Shown: positions 36,623 through 46,363 of the stretch, piece by piece | How the letters are laid out: every line of letters starts with the position of its first letter | Numbering within the stretch: the stretch's first letter is position 1 | Source: Carbonactinospora thermoautotrophica | GTDB lineage: Bacteria > Actinomycetota > Actinomycetes > Streptomycetales > Carbonactinosporaceae | Direction: 5' to 3' | NCBI RefSeq assembly: GCF_001543895.1 | Contig: NZ_JYIJ01000019.1 | Coordinates: 744,001 to 808,000, forward strand | DNA: 64,000 nt | The notes under the pieces: generated by a model | Told to the model about the DNA's origin: nothing | Databases searched by the model: none | What the model saw: only the letters and a program-made list of their open reading frames with translations | Translations under genes and position numbers: made by a program

Positions 36623-36847
36623 GTTGACCGGCACCGGATGGTGCCGCCCCCAGCCACCGTGTCACGCTGGTCGCGGGGGCGGCCCCCTGGGAGGCGGGGG
36701 TTCGCCGGTACGTGCTGGGGCGGCGGGCCGTCGGGAACGACACCCGCCGCGTAGGGGTTAGAACTGGCGAGCACCGGTCGCGGGAATGCCAGACCCCTAG
36801 GATCGGTTGACGGCAGCGAACCCGAGACAGCTTGAGGAAGGCCAGGC

Positions 36848-37837
36848 GTGAGCGACGTTCGCAACGTGGTCATCATCGGTTCGGGGCCCGCCGGGTACAC
36901 CGCGGCGATCTACGCGGCGCGGGCGGATCTGAAGCCGCTGGTGTTCGAGGGCGCGGTGACAGCGGGTGGCGCGCTGATGAACACCACCGAGGTGGAGAAC
37001 TTCCCCGGCTTCCCGGATGGGATCATGGGACCGGACTTGATGGACAACCTGCGCAAGCAGGCGGAGCGGTTCGGCGCCGAGCTGATCACCGATGACATCG
37101 TCGAGGTCGATCTGACCGGCGACATCAAGATCCTCAAGGACGGCTCGGGTAACACCTACCGGGCGAGGAGCGTGATCATCGCCACCGGGTCGAAGTACCG
37201 CGAGCTCGGCCTGGAGAACGAGAAGCGGCTGTCCGGCCACGGGGTCTCCTGGTGTGCCACCTGTGACGGCTTCTTCTTCCGCGGCCAGGACATCGCCGTG
37301 ATCGGCGGTGGGGACTCGGCGATCGAGGAGGCCACGTTCCTGACCCGGTTCGCCCGCTCGGTGACCGTGATCCACCGCCGCGACAGGCTGCGCGCGTCCA
37401 AGATCATGCAGCAGCGTGCGTTCGCCAACGACAAGATCCGTTTCATCTGGGACACCGAGGTCGTCGACGTCCTGGGTGAGGACAAGGTGTCTGGTCTGAG
37501 GCTGCGCAACAAGAAGACCGGGGAGGTCTTCGAGCTGGCGGTGACCGGGGTGTTCATCGCGATCGGGCACGAGCCGCGCAGCGAGCTGTTCCGCGGTCAG
37601 GTGGAGCGCGACGAGAACGGCTACATCCTGGTCGAACACCCCACCACCAAGACCAACGTCCCGGGCGTGTTCGCCTGCGGTGACGTGGTCGACCACATCT
37701 ACCGTCAGGCGGTCACCGCGGCCGGCACCGGCTGCGCCGCGGCCCTGGACGCCGAACGGTACCTCGCCGCGCTGGAGGACGCGAGAACGGGCGGCGCGGT
37801 GGGCCCGGCCGCGGAGGCGACCGCCACGGCCGAGTGA
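36848..37837 (+). CDS. trxB: Thioredoxin reductase
   Basis: 329 residues. FAD-binding [20 protein letters not shown], redox CATC (Cys136 and Cys139) in [16 protein letters not shown]-binding [17 protein letters not shown], and C-terminal [24 protein letters not shown]. It reduces thioredoxin with NADPH. GAGGAAGG precedes the GTG start. It is 39 bp upstream of trxA, in one operon. Confidence 0.98.
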   Translation: MSDVRNVVIIGSGPAGYTAAIYAARADLKPLVFEGAVTAGGALMNTTEVENFPGFPDGIMGPDLMDNLRKQAERFGAELITDDIVEVDLTGDIKILKDGSGNTYRARSVIIATGSKYRELGLENEKRLSGHGVSWCATCDGFFFRGQDIAVIGGGDSAIEEATFLTRFARSVTVIHRRDRLRASKIMQQRAFANDKIRFIWDTEVVDVLGEDKVSGLRLRNKKTGEVFELAVTGVFIAIGHEPRSELFRGQVERDENGYILVEHPTTKTNVPGVFACGDVVDHIYRQAVTAAGTGCAAALDAERYLAALEDARTGGAVGPAAEATATAE

Positions 37838-37876
37838 GGCAACGGTTGAGAAATCGAAACGAGCAAGGAGCGTCTC

Positions 37877-38203
37877 GTGGGAGCTGCCACCAAGATCGTG
37901 ACCGACGCGAGCTTCGAAGCGGAGGTCCTGGATAGCGACAAGCCGGTCGTCGTCGACTTCTGGGCTGAGTGGTGCGGCCCGTGCAAGCAGATCGCCCCGA
38001 TCCTGGACGAGATCGCGAGCGAGTACGCCGACAAGATCACGATCGCGAAGCTCAACGTGGACGAGAACCCGCAGACCGCCATGAAGTACGGCGTCACGTC
38101 AATCCCGACGCTGGCGGTGTACCAGGATGGCAAGGTCGTGAAGACGATCATCGGAGCCCGTCCGAAGCCTGTCCTCCTGAAGGACCTGGAAGAGTTCATC
38201 TGA
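37877..38203 (+). CDS. trxA: Thioredoxin
   Basis: 108 residues. Active site WCGPCK with Cys33 and Cys36, VDFWAEWCGPCKQIAPILDE, and the cis-Pro loop TSIPTL. Normal length. Reduced by the TrxB encoded upstream; it supplies ribonucleotide reductase and other enzymes. A strong hairpin follows at 38225. Confidence 0.98.
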   Translation: MGAATKIVTDASFEAEVLDSDKPVVVDFWAEWCGPCKQIAPILDEIASEYADKITIAKLNVDENPQTAMKYGVTSIPTLAVYQDGKVVKTIIGARPKPVLLKDLEEFI

Positions 38204-38224
38204 CCGCTTTCGACCGGTAGTGTC

Positions 38225-38262
38225 GACGCCGCAGGGCTCAGTCTGTCGGGTCCTGCGGCGTC
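38225..38262 (+). terminator. trxBA terminator
   Basis: GACGCCGCAGG (38225-38235) and CCTGCGGCGTC (38252-38262) are perfect 11-bp arms, 22 bases after the trxA stop. Confidence 0.85.
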
Positions 38263-38350
38263 TGCCTATTGATCCGCACATGACCGCCCTGATCCCCGCT
38301 GCTGAGAAGGGCACCGGAGCGGGCCTGATCAACTCGTTCGGAGGGCGCGT

Positions 38351-39502
38351 ATGACCTCGCAGCGGTACTACCGACTCGGGGACACCGGAGCTGCCGTGGC
38401 GGAGATCCGGGCCAAACTCGCGACGCTGGGGCTGCTGCCCGCCGACGAGGCGACGATGGGCTCGGCCGCGATGGCCGACGCCGTCTTCGACGCACAGGTG
38501 GACCAGGCCGTCCGGTGTTTTCAGCAGCAGCGTGCGCTCACCGTCGACGGCGTCGTGGGGCCGCAGACGTACCGGGCGTTGGACGAGGCCCGGTGGAAGC
38601 TGGGCGATCGCATCCTGCAGTACTCCGTCAGCCATCTCATGTCCGGGGACGACGTGGCCCAGTTGCAGCGGCGGCTGCTGGACATGGGGTTCGACTGCGG
38701 GCGCGTGGACGGGATCTTCGGGAAGGACACCGAGCGCGCGCTCCGGGAGTTCCAGCGCAACGTCGGCCTGGCTCCCGACGGCCAGTGCGGCCCGCGCACG
38801 CTCAAAGCCCTCAGCCGACTGTCCCGCACCGTGGTCGGCGGGGAACCGTACGCGATGCGGGAGTCCGAGATGATCCACCAGGCCGGGCCGAGCCTGCACG
38901 GCAAGACCGTGGTGATCGACCCGGGGCACGGCGGCGGCGACCGCGGGGTGGTCGCGAACGGCTTGGAGGAAGCGGCCGTGGTCTGGGACCTGGCCAACCG
39001 GGTGGAGGGGCGGTTGGCGGCGACCGGGGTGCAGGCCTACCTGACGCGTGGCGTCGAGGGTGAGCTGGACGAGGTGGCCCGCGCGCACTTCGCGAACGCC
39101 ACCGGCGCGGACCTGGTCATCTCGCTGCACGTGGACCGGCATCGGAACCCGGTCGCGAACGGGGTGGCCGCGTACTACTACGGCAACGACCGGTTCGGCC
39201 ACCATTCGGCAGTGGGCGAGAAGTTCGCCGGCCTGGTCCAGCGTGAGATCGTGGCACGGACCGGGATGCTGGACTGCCTGACGCACGAGCGCACCTGGGA
39301 CCTGCTGCGCCGGACGAGGATGCCGGCCGTACGCATCGAGCTCGGATACCTCACCAACCCGGGGGACGCCGCCCGGTTGGCCGACCCCGGCTTCCGGGAC
39401 ACCGTGGCGGAGGCGATCGTCGTGGCGGTGCAACGGCTGTACCTGCCACCCGAGGACGACGCTCCGACCGGGATGTTGCACTTGCCCGAGTTGATCAAGT
39501 AA
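38351..39502 (+). CDS. cwlM: N-acetylmuramoyl-L-alanine amidase fold protein, CwlM-like
   Basis: 383 residues. Two PG_binding_1-type repeats (about 5-80 and 88-155), then an Amidase_3 domain (about 183-372). The zinc and catalytic residues are present: His193 in IDPGHGG, Glu206/207, His260 in ISLHVD, Glu330 in RIELGYLTNP. There is no signal peptide, so it should be cytoplasmic. In Mycobacterium the CwlM at this exact place, after trxA and before parB, is a cytoplasmic activator of MurA controlled by phosphorylation. A regulatory role here is inference from synteny and lack of export signal. GGAGGGCG precedes the ATG. Confidence 0.9.
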   Translation: MTSQRYYRLGDTGAAVAEIRAKLATLGLLPADEATMGSAAMADAVFDAQVDQAVRCFQQQRALTVDGVVGPQTYRALDEARWKLGDRILQYSVSHLMSGDDVAQLQRRLLDMGFDCGRVDGIFGKDTERALREFQRNVGLAPDGQCGPRTLKALSRLSRTVVGGEPYAMRESEMIHQAGPSLHGKTVVIDPGHGGGDRGVVANGLEEAAVVWDLANRVEGRLAATGVQAYLTRGVEGELDEVARAHFANATGADLVISLHVDRHRNPVANGVAAYYYGNDRFGHHSAVGEKFAGLVQREIVARTGMLDCLTHERTWDLLRRTRMPAVRIELGYLTNPGDAARLADPGFRDTVAEAIVVAVQRLYLPPEDDAPTGMLHLPELIK

Positions 39503-39544
39503 CGCGCCTCGACGGACGGCGGCCGCGAGGCGTGTCCAAGCCCC

Positions 39545-40381
39545 TCAAGAACTGATCAGCTTGGTCAGCTCGTCGAGCGTACGCAGCGTCTCGTCACGCG
39601 GCGCCGTGTCGATGCCGAACAGCACCCGCGCCACGCCGAGCTCCGCAAGACGTGCGACGTCCGCCGCCTCAGCACCCGGCGACAGGTACGCGGTGACGGA
39701 CACGTCCTCCCGTCCACGGTCCCGCGCGAGCCGCTGGAGTGCCCTGACACCGTGGGTCAGCTTGTCCAGGCTGAGGCCGGGCGGGGCCAGCCAGCCGTCC
39801 CCGTACTCGACGATGCGCGCGAACGTGGTGGGGCCCCCGCCGCCGAGGAGGATCGGCGGGTGGGGACGCTGCTTCGGCTTGGGCCAGGAGAGGATCGGGC
39901 CGAAGTCCACGTACCGCCCGTGGAACTCGGCCTCGTCCTTGGTCCAGATCTCCTTCATCGCCAGGACGCGCTCGCGCAGCAGGGCCAGACGGGTCGCCGG
40001 GTCGGTACCGTGATTCCGCATCTCCGTACGGTTCCACCCCGAGCCGATCCCGAGGACCATCCGCCCGCCGGAAAGGTGGTCCAGGCTCGCCACCTCCTTG
40101 GCCAGGGTGATCGGGTCGCGCTGGACGGCGAGGACGATTCCGGTACCCAGCCGCAGGCGTTCGGTGACGGCTGCGGCCGCGCTGAGGGTCACGAAGGGAT
40201 CGAGTGACCGGGAGTACACGCGCGGCAGCCGGCTCCCGTCCGGCCATGTCTGCTCGTTCACCGGAATGTGGCTGTGCTCGGGAACGAACAGCGACTCGAA
40301 GCCGCGTTCCTCCAGCGCCCGTGCGAACTCCGTCGGGTGGATACCCTCGTCCGTGACGAAGGTGGACACTCCGAACTTCAT
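39545..40381 (-). CDS. LLM class (F420-dependent) oxidoreductase
   Basis: 278 residues from the ATG at 40381 with GGAGGCAC upstream. Luciferase-like monooxygenase barrel with ARALEERGFESLFVPEHSHIP, RLRLGTGIVLAVQRDPITLAKEVASLDHLSGGR, GIGSGWNRTEMRNHG and PILLGGGGPTTFARIVEYGDGW. These are marks of the actinobacterial F420-dependent branch. Substrate unknown. Downstream of the GNAT gene on the same strand (81 bp). Confidence 0.88.
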   Translation of the reverse strand: MKFGVSTFVTDEGIHPTEFARALEERGFESLFVPEHSHIPVNEQTWPDGSRLPRVYSRSLDPFVTLSAAAAVTERLRLGTGIVLAVQRDPITLAKEVASLDHLSGGRMVLGIGSGWNRTEMRNHGTDPATRLALLRERVLAMKEIWTKDEAEFHGRYVDFGPILSWPKPKQRPHPPILLGGGGPTTFARIVEYGDGWLAPPGLSLDKLTHGVRALQRLARDRGREDVSVTAYLSPGAEAADVARLAELGVARVLFGIDTAPRDETLRTLDELTKLISS

Positions 40382-40462
40382 CGTGCCTCCCACCAGCTTC
40401 TCCGCCGAGGTCCCTGGTTACCGAGTACCAGCCGCCAACGTCGTTCCGTGAACGATCCGTGA

Positions 40463-41080
40463 CTAGACGGGCCGGAACGCAGGCTCCGGCTGCATGGAGC
40501 CGAGGAGTCGCTCGAGCGCGACCTCGACATCCTCCCGCCACGACAGCGCGTTCTTGAGTTCGAGCCGCAGACGCGGAAAGCGCGGGTGTGGCCGCACCGT
40601 CTTGAAACCGACCGCGAGCAGGTGGTCCGCCGGGATGAGGCAGGCCGGCTTCTCCCACTTGGCGTCGCCGAAAGCCTCGATGGCCTTGATGCCACGCCGC
40701 TGCAGATCCTTGGCGACCCCCTGGATGAGCATCCGCCCCAGCCCGCCGCCGGCGAACTCGGGGAGGACGTGCGCGGTCATGAGCAGTACCGCGTCCGCGC
40801 TCACCGGGCTGGTGGGAAAGGCGACAGACCGTGGGACGTACGCCGGCGGCGCGTACATGACGAACCCCGCCGGCACGGCGTCGACGTACACGATCTTGCC
40901 GCACGAACCCCATTCGAGCAGCGTCGCGGAAACCCAGGACTCCTTTTCGAGCTCGGGGTTTCCAGCCTCTTCCGCACGCTGCCGGCTGACCGGGTCGAGT
41001 TCCCAAAAGACGCACCGCCGACAACGCCTCGGCAGGTCGTTCAGATTGTCGAGCGTGATGTTGACGAGGCGACGCGCCAC
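40463..41080 (-). CDS. GNAT family N-acetyltransferase
   Basis: 205 residues from the GTG at 41080, with GAGGTG upstream. N-terminal LDNLNDLPRRCRRCVFWELDP has Cys residues and is typical of the actinobacterial family next to parB (Rv3916c position). The acetyl-CoA loop lies in EFAGGGLGRMLIQGVAKDL. IVYVDAVPAGFVMYAPPAYVP is the central beta sheet. Substrate unknown. Confidence 0.85.
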   Translation of the reverse strand: MARRLVNITLDNLNDLPRRCRRCVFWELDPVSRQRAEEAGNPELEKESWVSATLLEWGSCGKIVYVDAVPAGFVMYAPPAYVPRSVAFPTSPVSADAVLLMTAHVLPEFAGGGLGRMLIQGVAKDLQRRGIKAIEAFGDAKWEKPACLIPADHLLAVGFKTVRPHPRFPRLRLELKNALSWREDVEVALERLLGSMQPEPAFRPV

Positions 41081-41201
41081 TGGAACACCTCGTGGCCGAA
41101 TCGACGAGCTGGGCGAGGCTCTGTACTGCGAAGTACCTACGGGCTGCGCTACCGTGGCGCCTCCCACCTCGGTAAGCCTAGTCCGGAAGGTCCACTGTCG
41201 G

Positions 41202-41330
41202 CTAGAAGCGGCTGAAAGTCCGGATCGATGCCGCATACCTGCTCGATGATCGGGAATACAGCAAACCCCCCAGAAAGCCGCCCAGGGCGCCCACTCCGAG
41301 ACTGGTCACCAACCAGTACCCAATCCGCAC
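41202..41330 (-). CDS. Possible 42-residue membrane protein
   Basis: GTG at 41330 preceded by GGAGGGG at good spacing; the frame encodes RIGYWLVTSLGVGALGGF then LGGLLYSRSSSRYAAS and ends ..RTFSRF. A single hydrophobic helix with a glycine-zipper pattern (GVGALGGFLGG) is followed by a basic, Ser-rich tail. It lies in the 381-bp divergent gap between the GNAT gene and the aminotransferase gene, on the GNAT strand. I do not recognise it; coding is supported only by ribosome-binding site, hydrophobicity and position. Confidence 0.5.
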   Translation of the reverse strand: MRIGYWLVTSLGVGALGGFLGGLLYSRSSSRYAASIRTFSRF

Positions 41331-41461
41331 GGCACCCCTCCAGGACAAGACCCCACACCCTCAGGCATCGTAGTACCAGGAGACGTTCGGTTGTGGGATC
41401 TTGCACCCCATACGGGTCTCCGTTCTTGTCGTCTAGCCCGAACAGGTAAGGGAGGGCGAGC

Positions 41462-42772
41462 GTGAACGTCCGATCGCGGCTCGATGCGCACGTGGACCGC
41501 TACGCGGCACGTACCCGGGGCATGACGGCCTCCGAAATCCGAGCTCTGTTCGCGGTCGCCACGCGGCCTGAGGTCATCTCGCTCGCCGGCGGCATGCCCT
41601 ACCTGTCCGCCCTCCCCATGGACGCGGTCAGCTCGGTGGTCGAGCGTCTCGTCATGGAGCGCGGTGCCGTGGCCCTGCAGTACGGCTCGGCCCAGGGCGA
41701 CCAGAAGCTGCGCGAGCAGATCTGCGAGGTCATGGCGTTGGAGGGCATCCAGGCAGACGCGGACGACGTCATCGTCACCGTCGGCTCCCAGCAGGCGCTC
41801 GACCTGGTGACCAGGATCTTCATCGATCCGGGGGACGTCATCCTCGCGGAGGCGCCCTCGTACGTGGGCGCGCTGTCGACTTTCGCCTCGTACCAGGCAC
41901 AGGTCGTGCACGTGGAGATGGATGACGACGGTCTGGTCCCCGATCGCCTGCGTGACACGATCAAGTCGCTGAAGTCGGCCGGAAGGCGGCCGAAGTTCCT
42001 CTACACGATCCCGAACTTCCACAACCCGGCCGGGGTCTCGCTCTCGCTGGAACGCCGTCGCGAAGTGGCGGAGATCTGCCGCGAGCACGACCTGCTCATC
42101 CTGGAGGACAACCCGTACGGGCTGCTCGGCTTCGACGAGGAGCCGATGGACGCCCTGTACGCGCACGCTCCGGACCGCGTCATCTACCTCGGCACCTTCT
42201 CCAAGACATTCGCGCCCGGCTTCCGGGTCGGATGGGCGGTGGCTCCGCACGGGGTGCGTGAGAAGATGGTCCTCGCAGCCGAGGCGGCGGTCCTGTGCCC
42301 GCCGGTGTTCTCGCAACTCGCGGTCTCCGCGTACCTGGAGACCGAACCGTGGAAGGACCAGATCAAGAAGTACCAGGAGCTGTACCGGGAGCGCCGCGAC
42401 GCCATGCTCTCGGCGCTGGAGGACATGATGCCGCCCAGCGTCACCTGGACGAAGCCCACGGGCGGCTTCTACGTGTGGCTGACGCTGCCGAATGGGCTGG
42501 ACTCCAAGGCGATGCTTCCGAGAGCCGTCACGGCCCGCGTCGCGTACGTGCCTGGGACCGCGTTCTTCGCCGACGGCTCCGGCTCCACTGCGCTGCGCCT
42601 CTCGTACTGCTACCCCACTCCGGAACGGATTCGCGAAGGTATTCGCCGGCTGGCCGGAGTCCTCGAGGATGAGCTGGAGCTGCATTCGACGTTCGGCACC
42701 GGGCCTCGGCGGCCGCAGCGCGGACAGGCTGGCAGCGAGCTCGCGAGCGCTCCCTACCCGGATCTCGCCTGA
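41462..42772 (+). CDS. PLP-dependent aminotransferase (class I/II)
   Basis: 436 residues, GTG start with GGGAGGGCG upstream. Fold type I enzyme close to 2-aminoadipate/LysN-type transaminases: VISLAGGMPYLSALP, ALQYGSAQGDQKLREQI, TVGSQQALDLVTRIF, YTIPNFHNPAG (Asn188), LEDNPYG (Asp216) and the PLP Lys248 in TFSKTFAPGFRVGW. C-terminal KPTGGFYVWLTLP and ALRLSYCYPTPERI. It lies 70 bp upstream of a Ddl-like ligase on the same strand, so they may share a pathway; the substrate is not known. Confidence 0.92.
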   Translation: MNVRSRLDAHVDRYAARTRGMTASEIRALFAVATRPEVISLAGGMPYLSALPMDAVSSVVERLVMERGAVALQYGSAQGDQKLREQICEVMALEGIQADADDVIVTVGSQQALDLVTRIFIDPGDVILAEAPSYVGALSTFASYQAQVVHVEMDDDGLVPDRLRDTIKSLKSAGRRPKFLYTIPNFHNPAGVSLSLERRREVAEICREHDLLILEDNPYGLLGFDEEPMDALYAHAPDRVIYLGTFSKTFAPGFRVGWAVAPHGVREKMVLAAEAAVLCPPVFSQLAVSAYLETEPWKDQIKKYQELYRERRDAMLSALEDMMPPSVTWTKPTGGFYVWLTLPNGLDSKAMLPRAVTARVAYVPGTAFFADGSGSTALRLSYCYPTPERIREGIRRLAGVLEDELELHSTFGTGPRRPQRGQAGSELASAPYPDLA

Positions 42773-42842
42773 GCGGGGTCGCGGACTCCGGCACCCGACC
42801 CGATGTACTCCCTTCAGGGACTGGATCAGGAGGTAGACCCAG

Positions 42843-43793
42843 ATGAGCGACCTGGGCCGTGTCGTCGTACTCGCCGGCGGGCTGTCCCACGAGCGTGACG
42901 TGTCCCTGCGGTCCGGTCGGCGGGTCGCCGAGGCGTTGCGCTCCGTCGGCGTCGAGGTCGACGTCCTCGACGTGGACGGCGCGCTGTTGCCTTCCCTGAA
43001 GGAGGACCGTCCCTCGGTCGTGTTTCCCGCCCTGCACGGCGCCGCCGGTGAGGACGGCGCCGTACGGGAGGTGCTCGAGCTCCTCGGCATCCCCTACGTG
43101 GGAGCCACGCCCGCCGCGTGCCGACTGGCCTTCGACAAGCCGACCGCCAAGGATGTGGTGCGCGCGGCAGGTCTGCTGACCCCTGACGCCGTCGCGCTCC
43201 CCCACGCCATGTTCCGCGACCTCGGCGCCACCGCGGTTCTGGACGCGATCGTCGCCCGCCTGGGCATGCCGCTGTTCGTGAAGCCGGCACGCGGGGGATC
43301 GGCGCTGGGCTGTTCCGTGGTACGTGAACCCGGCGAACTGCCGGCGGCGATGGTGAACTGCTTCGCGTACGGCGACACCGCGTTGGTGGAGCGGTTCGTG
43401 GAAGGCGTGGAAGTCGCGATCTCGGTGGTCGACACCGGGAACGGACCCACGCCGCTGCCCGCCGTCGAAATCGTCCCGGACAGCGGCGTGTACGACTACA
43501 CCGCCCGCTACACGGCCGGCGCCACCGAGTTCTTCACACCCGCTCGCCTGGAGACGGCGGCGGCCGAGACGGCCGCCCGGACGGCGGTCACCGCGCATCA
43601 GGTGCTGGGACTGCGCGACCTGTCCCGCACCGACCTCATCATCGACGAGCAGGGACGACCATGGTTCCTCGAGGTGAACGTCGCGCCGGGCATGACCGAG
43701 ACCAGCCTGCTGCCTCTCGCGGCCTCCGCTGCGGAGATCGACCTCGGCACCCTGTACCGCGACCTGCTCCACGTTGCTGAGAATCGAGGCTGA
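42843..43793 (+). CDS. D-alanine-D-alanine ligase family ATP-grasp protein
   Basis: 316 residues. N-terminal VVLAGGLSHERDVSLRSGRRV, FPALHGAAGEDGAVREVLELL, ATP-grasp FVKPARGGSALGCSVV, and C-terminal FLEVNVAPGMTETSLLPLAA. The loop normally reading YDYEAKY reads YDYTARY, so the ATP-contacting Lys is Arg while the Tyr stays. It may be a second, non-housekeeping ligase acting on another D-amino acid or peptide (inference). Pairs with the aminotransferase upstream. Convergent with parB (10 bp between stops). Confidence 0.85.
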   Translation: MSDLGRVVVLAGGLSHERDVSLRSGRRVAEALRSVGVEVDVLDVDGALLPSLKEDRPSVVFPALHGAAGEDGAVREVLELLGIPYVGATPAACRLAFDKPTAKDVVRAAGLLTPDAVALPHAMFRDLGATAVLDAIVARLGMPLFVKPARGGSALGCSVVREPGELPAAMVNCFAYGDTALVERFVEGVEVAISVVDTGNGPTPLPAVEIVPDSGVYDYTARYTAGATEFFTPARLETAAAETAARTAVTAHQVLGLRDLSRTDLIIDEQGRPWFLEVNVAPGMTETSLLPLAASAAEIDLGTLYRDLLHVAENRG

Positions 43794-43803
43794 GACCTCA
43801 GTC

Positions 43804-44787
43804 TTACTCGTCGCCGGTTGACTCCCGGGCCAGGACTCTGCCTTCACCCGGTGCCATCACCCTGAGGATCCGCTCCAGATCCTCGATCGAGGCGAACTCC
43901 ACGACGATCTTCCCCTTCTTCTGACCCAGGTCGACCTTCACCCGGGTCTCGAAGCGGTCGGACAGACGTGCGGCGAGATCGCTCAACGCCGGTGTGACGC
44001 GCTTCCCGGCACGTGGCTTGCGCGGCGCCTTCGGCTTCTCCCACAGGGCGATGATCTCCTCGACCGCCCGGACGGAAAGGCCCTCGGCGACGATTCGCTG
44101 CGCCAGCCACTCCTGTTCCTCCGGCGACTCCAGCGCCAGCAGCGCCCGGGCATGGCCGGCCGAGATCACGCCAGCGGCCACTCGGAGTTGTACCGCAGGG
44201 GGGAGCTTCAGCAACCGGAGAGTGTTGGTGACCTGCGACCGGGATCGCCCGATACGCTGGGCCAGCTCCTCGTGCGTGCAGTTGAAATCCTTGAGCAGCT
44301 GTTCGTACGCGGCCGCTTCCTCCAACGGGTTGAGCTGCACCCGATGAAGGTTCTCCAGCAGCGCGTCCAGCAGGAGCCGGTCGTCCTCAAGGGTACGGAC
44401 GATCGCGGGGATCCGTTCCAGGCCTGCCTGCTGAGCCGCCCGCCAGCGCCGCTCCCCCATGACGAGCTCGTACCGCTCCTCGTCGATGGGCCGCACCACG
44501 ATGGGCTGGAGCAGTCCCACCTCCTTGATGGAGTGCACCAGCTCCTTCATGGCCTCCTCGTCGAAGACCTCACGTGGCTGTCGCGGGTTGGGCGAGATGG
44601 CCTGGATCGGGATCTCGGCGAAGTGGGCACCGGCGACCCCCTGCGGGTGAGATGCCCCGGACACCGGGATCGAGGCCGCGCTGAAACCGTTCGCCGGAGC
44701 AGACGAGGAGATGCTGTCAGCTCGTGGGACGGCCTGCGGGATCAACGCCCCCAGGCCTCGCCCCAAGCCCCTACGCCGCTCGTTCAC
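43804..44787 (-). CDS. parB: Chromosome partitioning protein ParB
   Basis: 327 residues. N-terminal [14 protein letters not shown], then the CTPase/arm region [18 protein letters not shown] and [17 protein letters not shown] with GERRxR motif, the helix-turn-helix [25 protein letters not shown], and a C-terminal dimerisation domain. It binds parS and spreads as a CTP clamp to organise and segregate origins. Overlaps parA by four bases (ATGA). parS sites lie within 3.5 kb. Confidence 0.97.
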   Translation of the reverse strand: MNERRRGLGRGLGALIPQAVPRADSISSSAPANGFSAASIPVSGASHPQGVAGAHFAEIPIQAISPNPRQPREVFDEEAMKELVHSIKEVGLLQPIVVRPIDEERYELVMGERRWRAAQQAGLERIPAIVRTLEDDRLLLDALLENLHRVQLNPLEEAAAYEQLLKDFNCTHEELAQRIGRSRSQVTNTLRLLKLPPAVQLRVAAGVISAGHARALLALESPEEQEWLAQRIVAEGLSVRAVEEIIALWEKPKAPRKPRAGKRVTPALSDLAARLSDRFETRVKVDLGQKKGKIVVEFASIEDLERILRVMAPGEGRVLARESTGDE

Positions 44788-45863
44788 CGCTGTTCCTCCA
44801 CGCCGTGGTACTCGGTGGGCTGTTGTACGTACCAGCCATGCTGGTTGTTGTCCGCAGGCTGCGGCTGCTGACGGGCACCCATCTCGGCCATCTCACGGGC
44901 CGCCTCGATGTAGGAGAGCGCACCGCTGGACGCTGGATCGTAAGTGATGACGGTCTGGCCGTAGCTGGGAGCCTCCGAGATCCGAACCGACCGCGGGATG
45001 GCGGTGCGAAGGACAAGCCCGGGGAAATGAGCGCGAACCTCCTCTGCCACCTGGGACGCGAGGCGGGTACGCCCGTCGTACATCGTCAGCAGGATCGTCG
45101 AGACGCGAAGCCGCGGGTTGAGGTGTCCCTTGACCAGCTCCACGTTGCGCAGCAGCTGCCCCAGACCCTCCAGCGCGTAGTACTCGCACTGGATCGGGAT
45201 GAGGACTTCCTCGCAGGCCACGAGGGCATTGACGGTGAGCAGGCCGAGCGAAGGCGGGCAGTCCACGAAGATGTAGTCGTACGGCTCGACGAGCGAATGG
45301 ACAGCGCGATGGAGCCGGGATTCCCGAGCGACGAGGGAAACCAGCTCGATCTCGGCGCCGGCCAGGTCGATGGTCGCGGGAGCGCAGTACAGCCCCTCGA
45401 TCCCCTCGACCGGACGGATGATCTCCGAAAGGGTCCGTGCCTCCAGGAGCACGTCATAGATCGAGGGGATCTGTGCGTGGTGGTCGATGCCGAGCGCCGT
45501 CGAGGCATTGCCCTGCGGGTCGAGGTCGATCACGAGCACGCGGGCGCCATGCAGGGCGAGCGCCGCGGCCAGGTTGACCGTCGTGGTTGTCTTACCCACG
45601 CCGCCTTTCTGGTTCGCGACGACGATCTTTCGCTGGTACGAGGGTCGAGGCATCTCAGGACCGCGTCGGCGCATGACCTGCACAGCCATTTGGGCGGCCA
45701 TGGCGATTGGAGTGTCGCTGAGTGTTTCACGTGAAACCGAAGGTCCGGAGAACTCCGTCGCCCCGGACGCCGACTCGTAGGAGTCCGCGAAATCCATGGA
45801 ACCCGGGGGCATGTCCGGGTCCCGCTGCGGCAGCGCGGAGCCGTCATCGGTCGCACGAGCCAT
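44784..45863 (-). CDS. parA: Chromosome partitioning ATPase ParA
   Basis: 359 residues from the ATG at 45863, with GGAGG upstream; the open frame extends further back but includes a parS and no better site. N-terminal extension of about 70 residues, then deviant Walker [53 protein letters not shown] and [15 protein letters not shown]. It moves ParB-parS complexes. A parS (45724-45737) is embedded in its coding sequence. Confidence 0.96.
   Translation of the reverse strand: MARATDDGSALPQRDPDMPPGSMDFADSYESASGATEFSGPSVSRETLSDTPIAMAAQMAVQVMRRRGPEMPRPSYQRKIVVANQKGGVGKTTTTVNLAAALALHGARVLVIDLDPQGNASTALGIDHHAQIPSIYDVLLEARTLSEIIRPVEGIEGLYCAPATIDLAGAEIELVSLVARESRLHRAVHSLVEPYDYIFVDCPPSLGLLTVNALVACEEVLIPIQCEYYALEGLGQLLRNVELVKGHLNPRLRVSTILLTMYDGRTRLASQVAEEVRAHFPGLVLRTAIPRSVRISEAPSYGQTVITYDPASSGALSYIEAAREMAEMGARQQPQPADNNQHGWYVQQPTEYHGVEEQR
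45724..45737. promoter_or_regulatory. parS site inside parA
   Basis: Perfect 14-bp palindrome GTTTCACGTGAAAC, the actinobacterial parS core, within the 5' coding part of parA. ParB loading site. Confidence 0.95.
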
Positions 45864-46363
45864 ACCAACCTCCACGTCTGGTGCCGTCCTCGGATCACGC
45901 CCCGGGCGAGCGCTGGGATCTCCCACTCTCCCCGCGACAGATGGCTGCGAATGTCTCGCCGGTTCCTGCCCCGTTGAAACTAGCGCACGTCTCGGCGAAA
46001 TCGCGCACTGGTTCGGATTCTCCGACCGGATCGGCGACCGATAAGGCCGCAGTCCTACCTCGCGGTCTCGCAATAAGGAGACGCGCCCACCCTCGACATC
46101 CGAACCGTCTGATACGTCAACGGTTTCACGTGAAACATGCCCTGGCGCCTGGGCCGCCTCGGGTGTTCTCGCCCTCTCGGTCCGGACTCCCTTGTTCGCA
46201 CCGACAGACCCACGGGCCCCTGCACGGGGTCTGTCAGCGGCCGACCTCGGAGGGAGGGATGCGGGCCAACCCGTACCAGTGCGTGCTTTGCTCGACTCAA
46301 CGTCACTCGGCTTCGAGTGGTTCCGAGGCACACGTTCTGGCCACCCGAGACCAGTCAACTAGA
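45864..46363. other. 500-bp gap between rsmG and parA
   Basis: It carries the parS at 46123-46136 and must hold the parAB promoter. No gene was found; the parA frame is open across it but lacks a start with a ribosome-binding site. Confidence 0.5.
46123..46136. promoter_or_regulatory. parS site upstream of parA
   Basis: Perfect GTTTCACGTGAAAC in the rsmG-parA gap, 260 bp upstream of the parA start. ParB loading site, also placed to repress parAB. Confidence 0.95.

Noticed and set aside
41149-41406. 85-codon minus-strand frame overlapping the proposed 42-residue membrane protein
   Set aside because: It lacks a ribosome-binding site and a clear protein pattern; the alternative frame with GGAGGGG is better.
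45864-46358. 165-codon N-terminal extension of ParA
   Set aside because: Contains a parS and has no ribosome-binding site; 359 residues is the normal actinobacterial ParA length.
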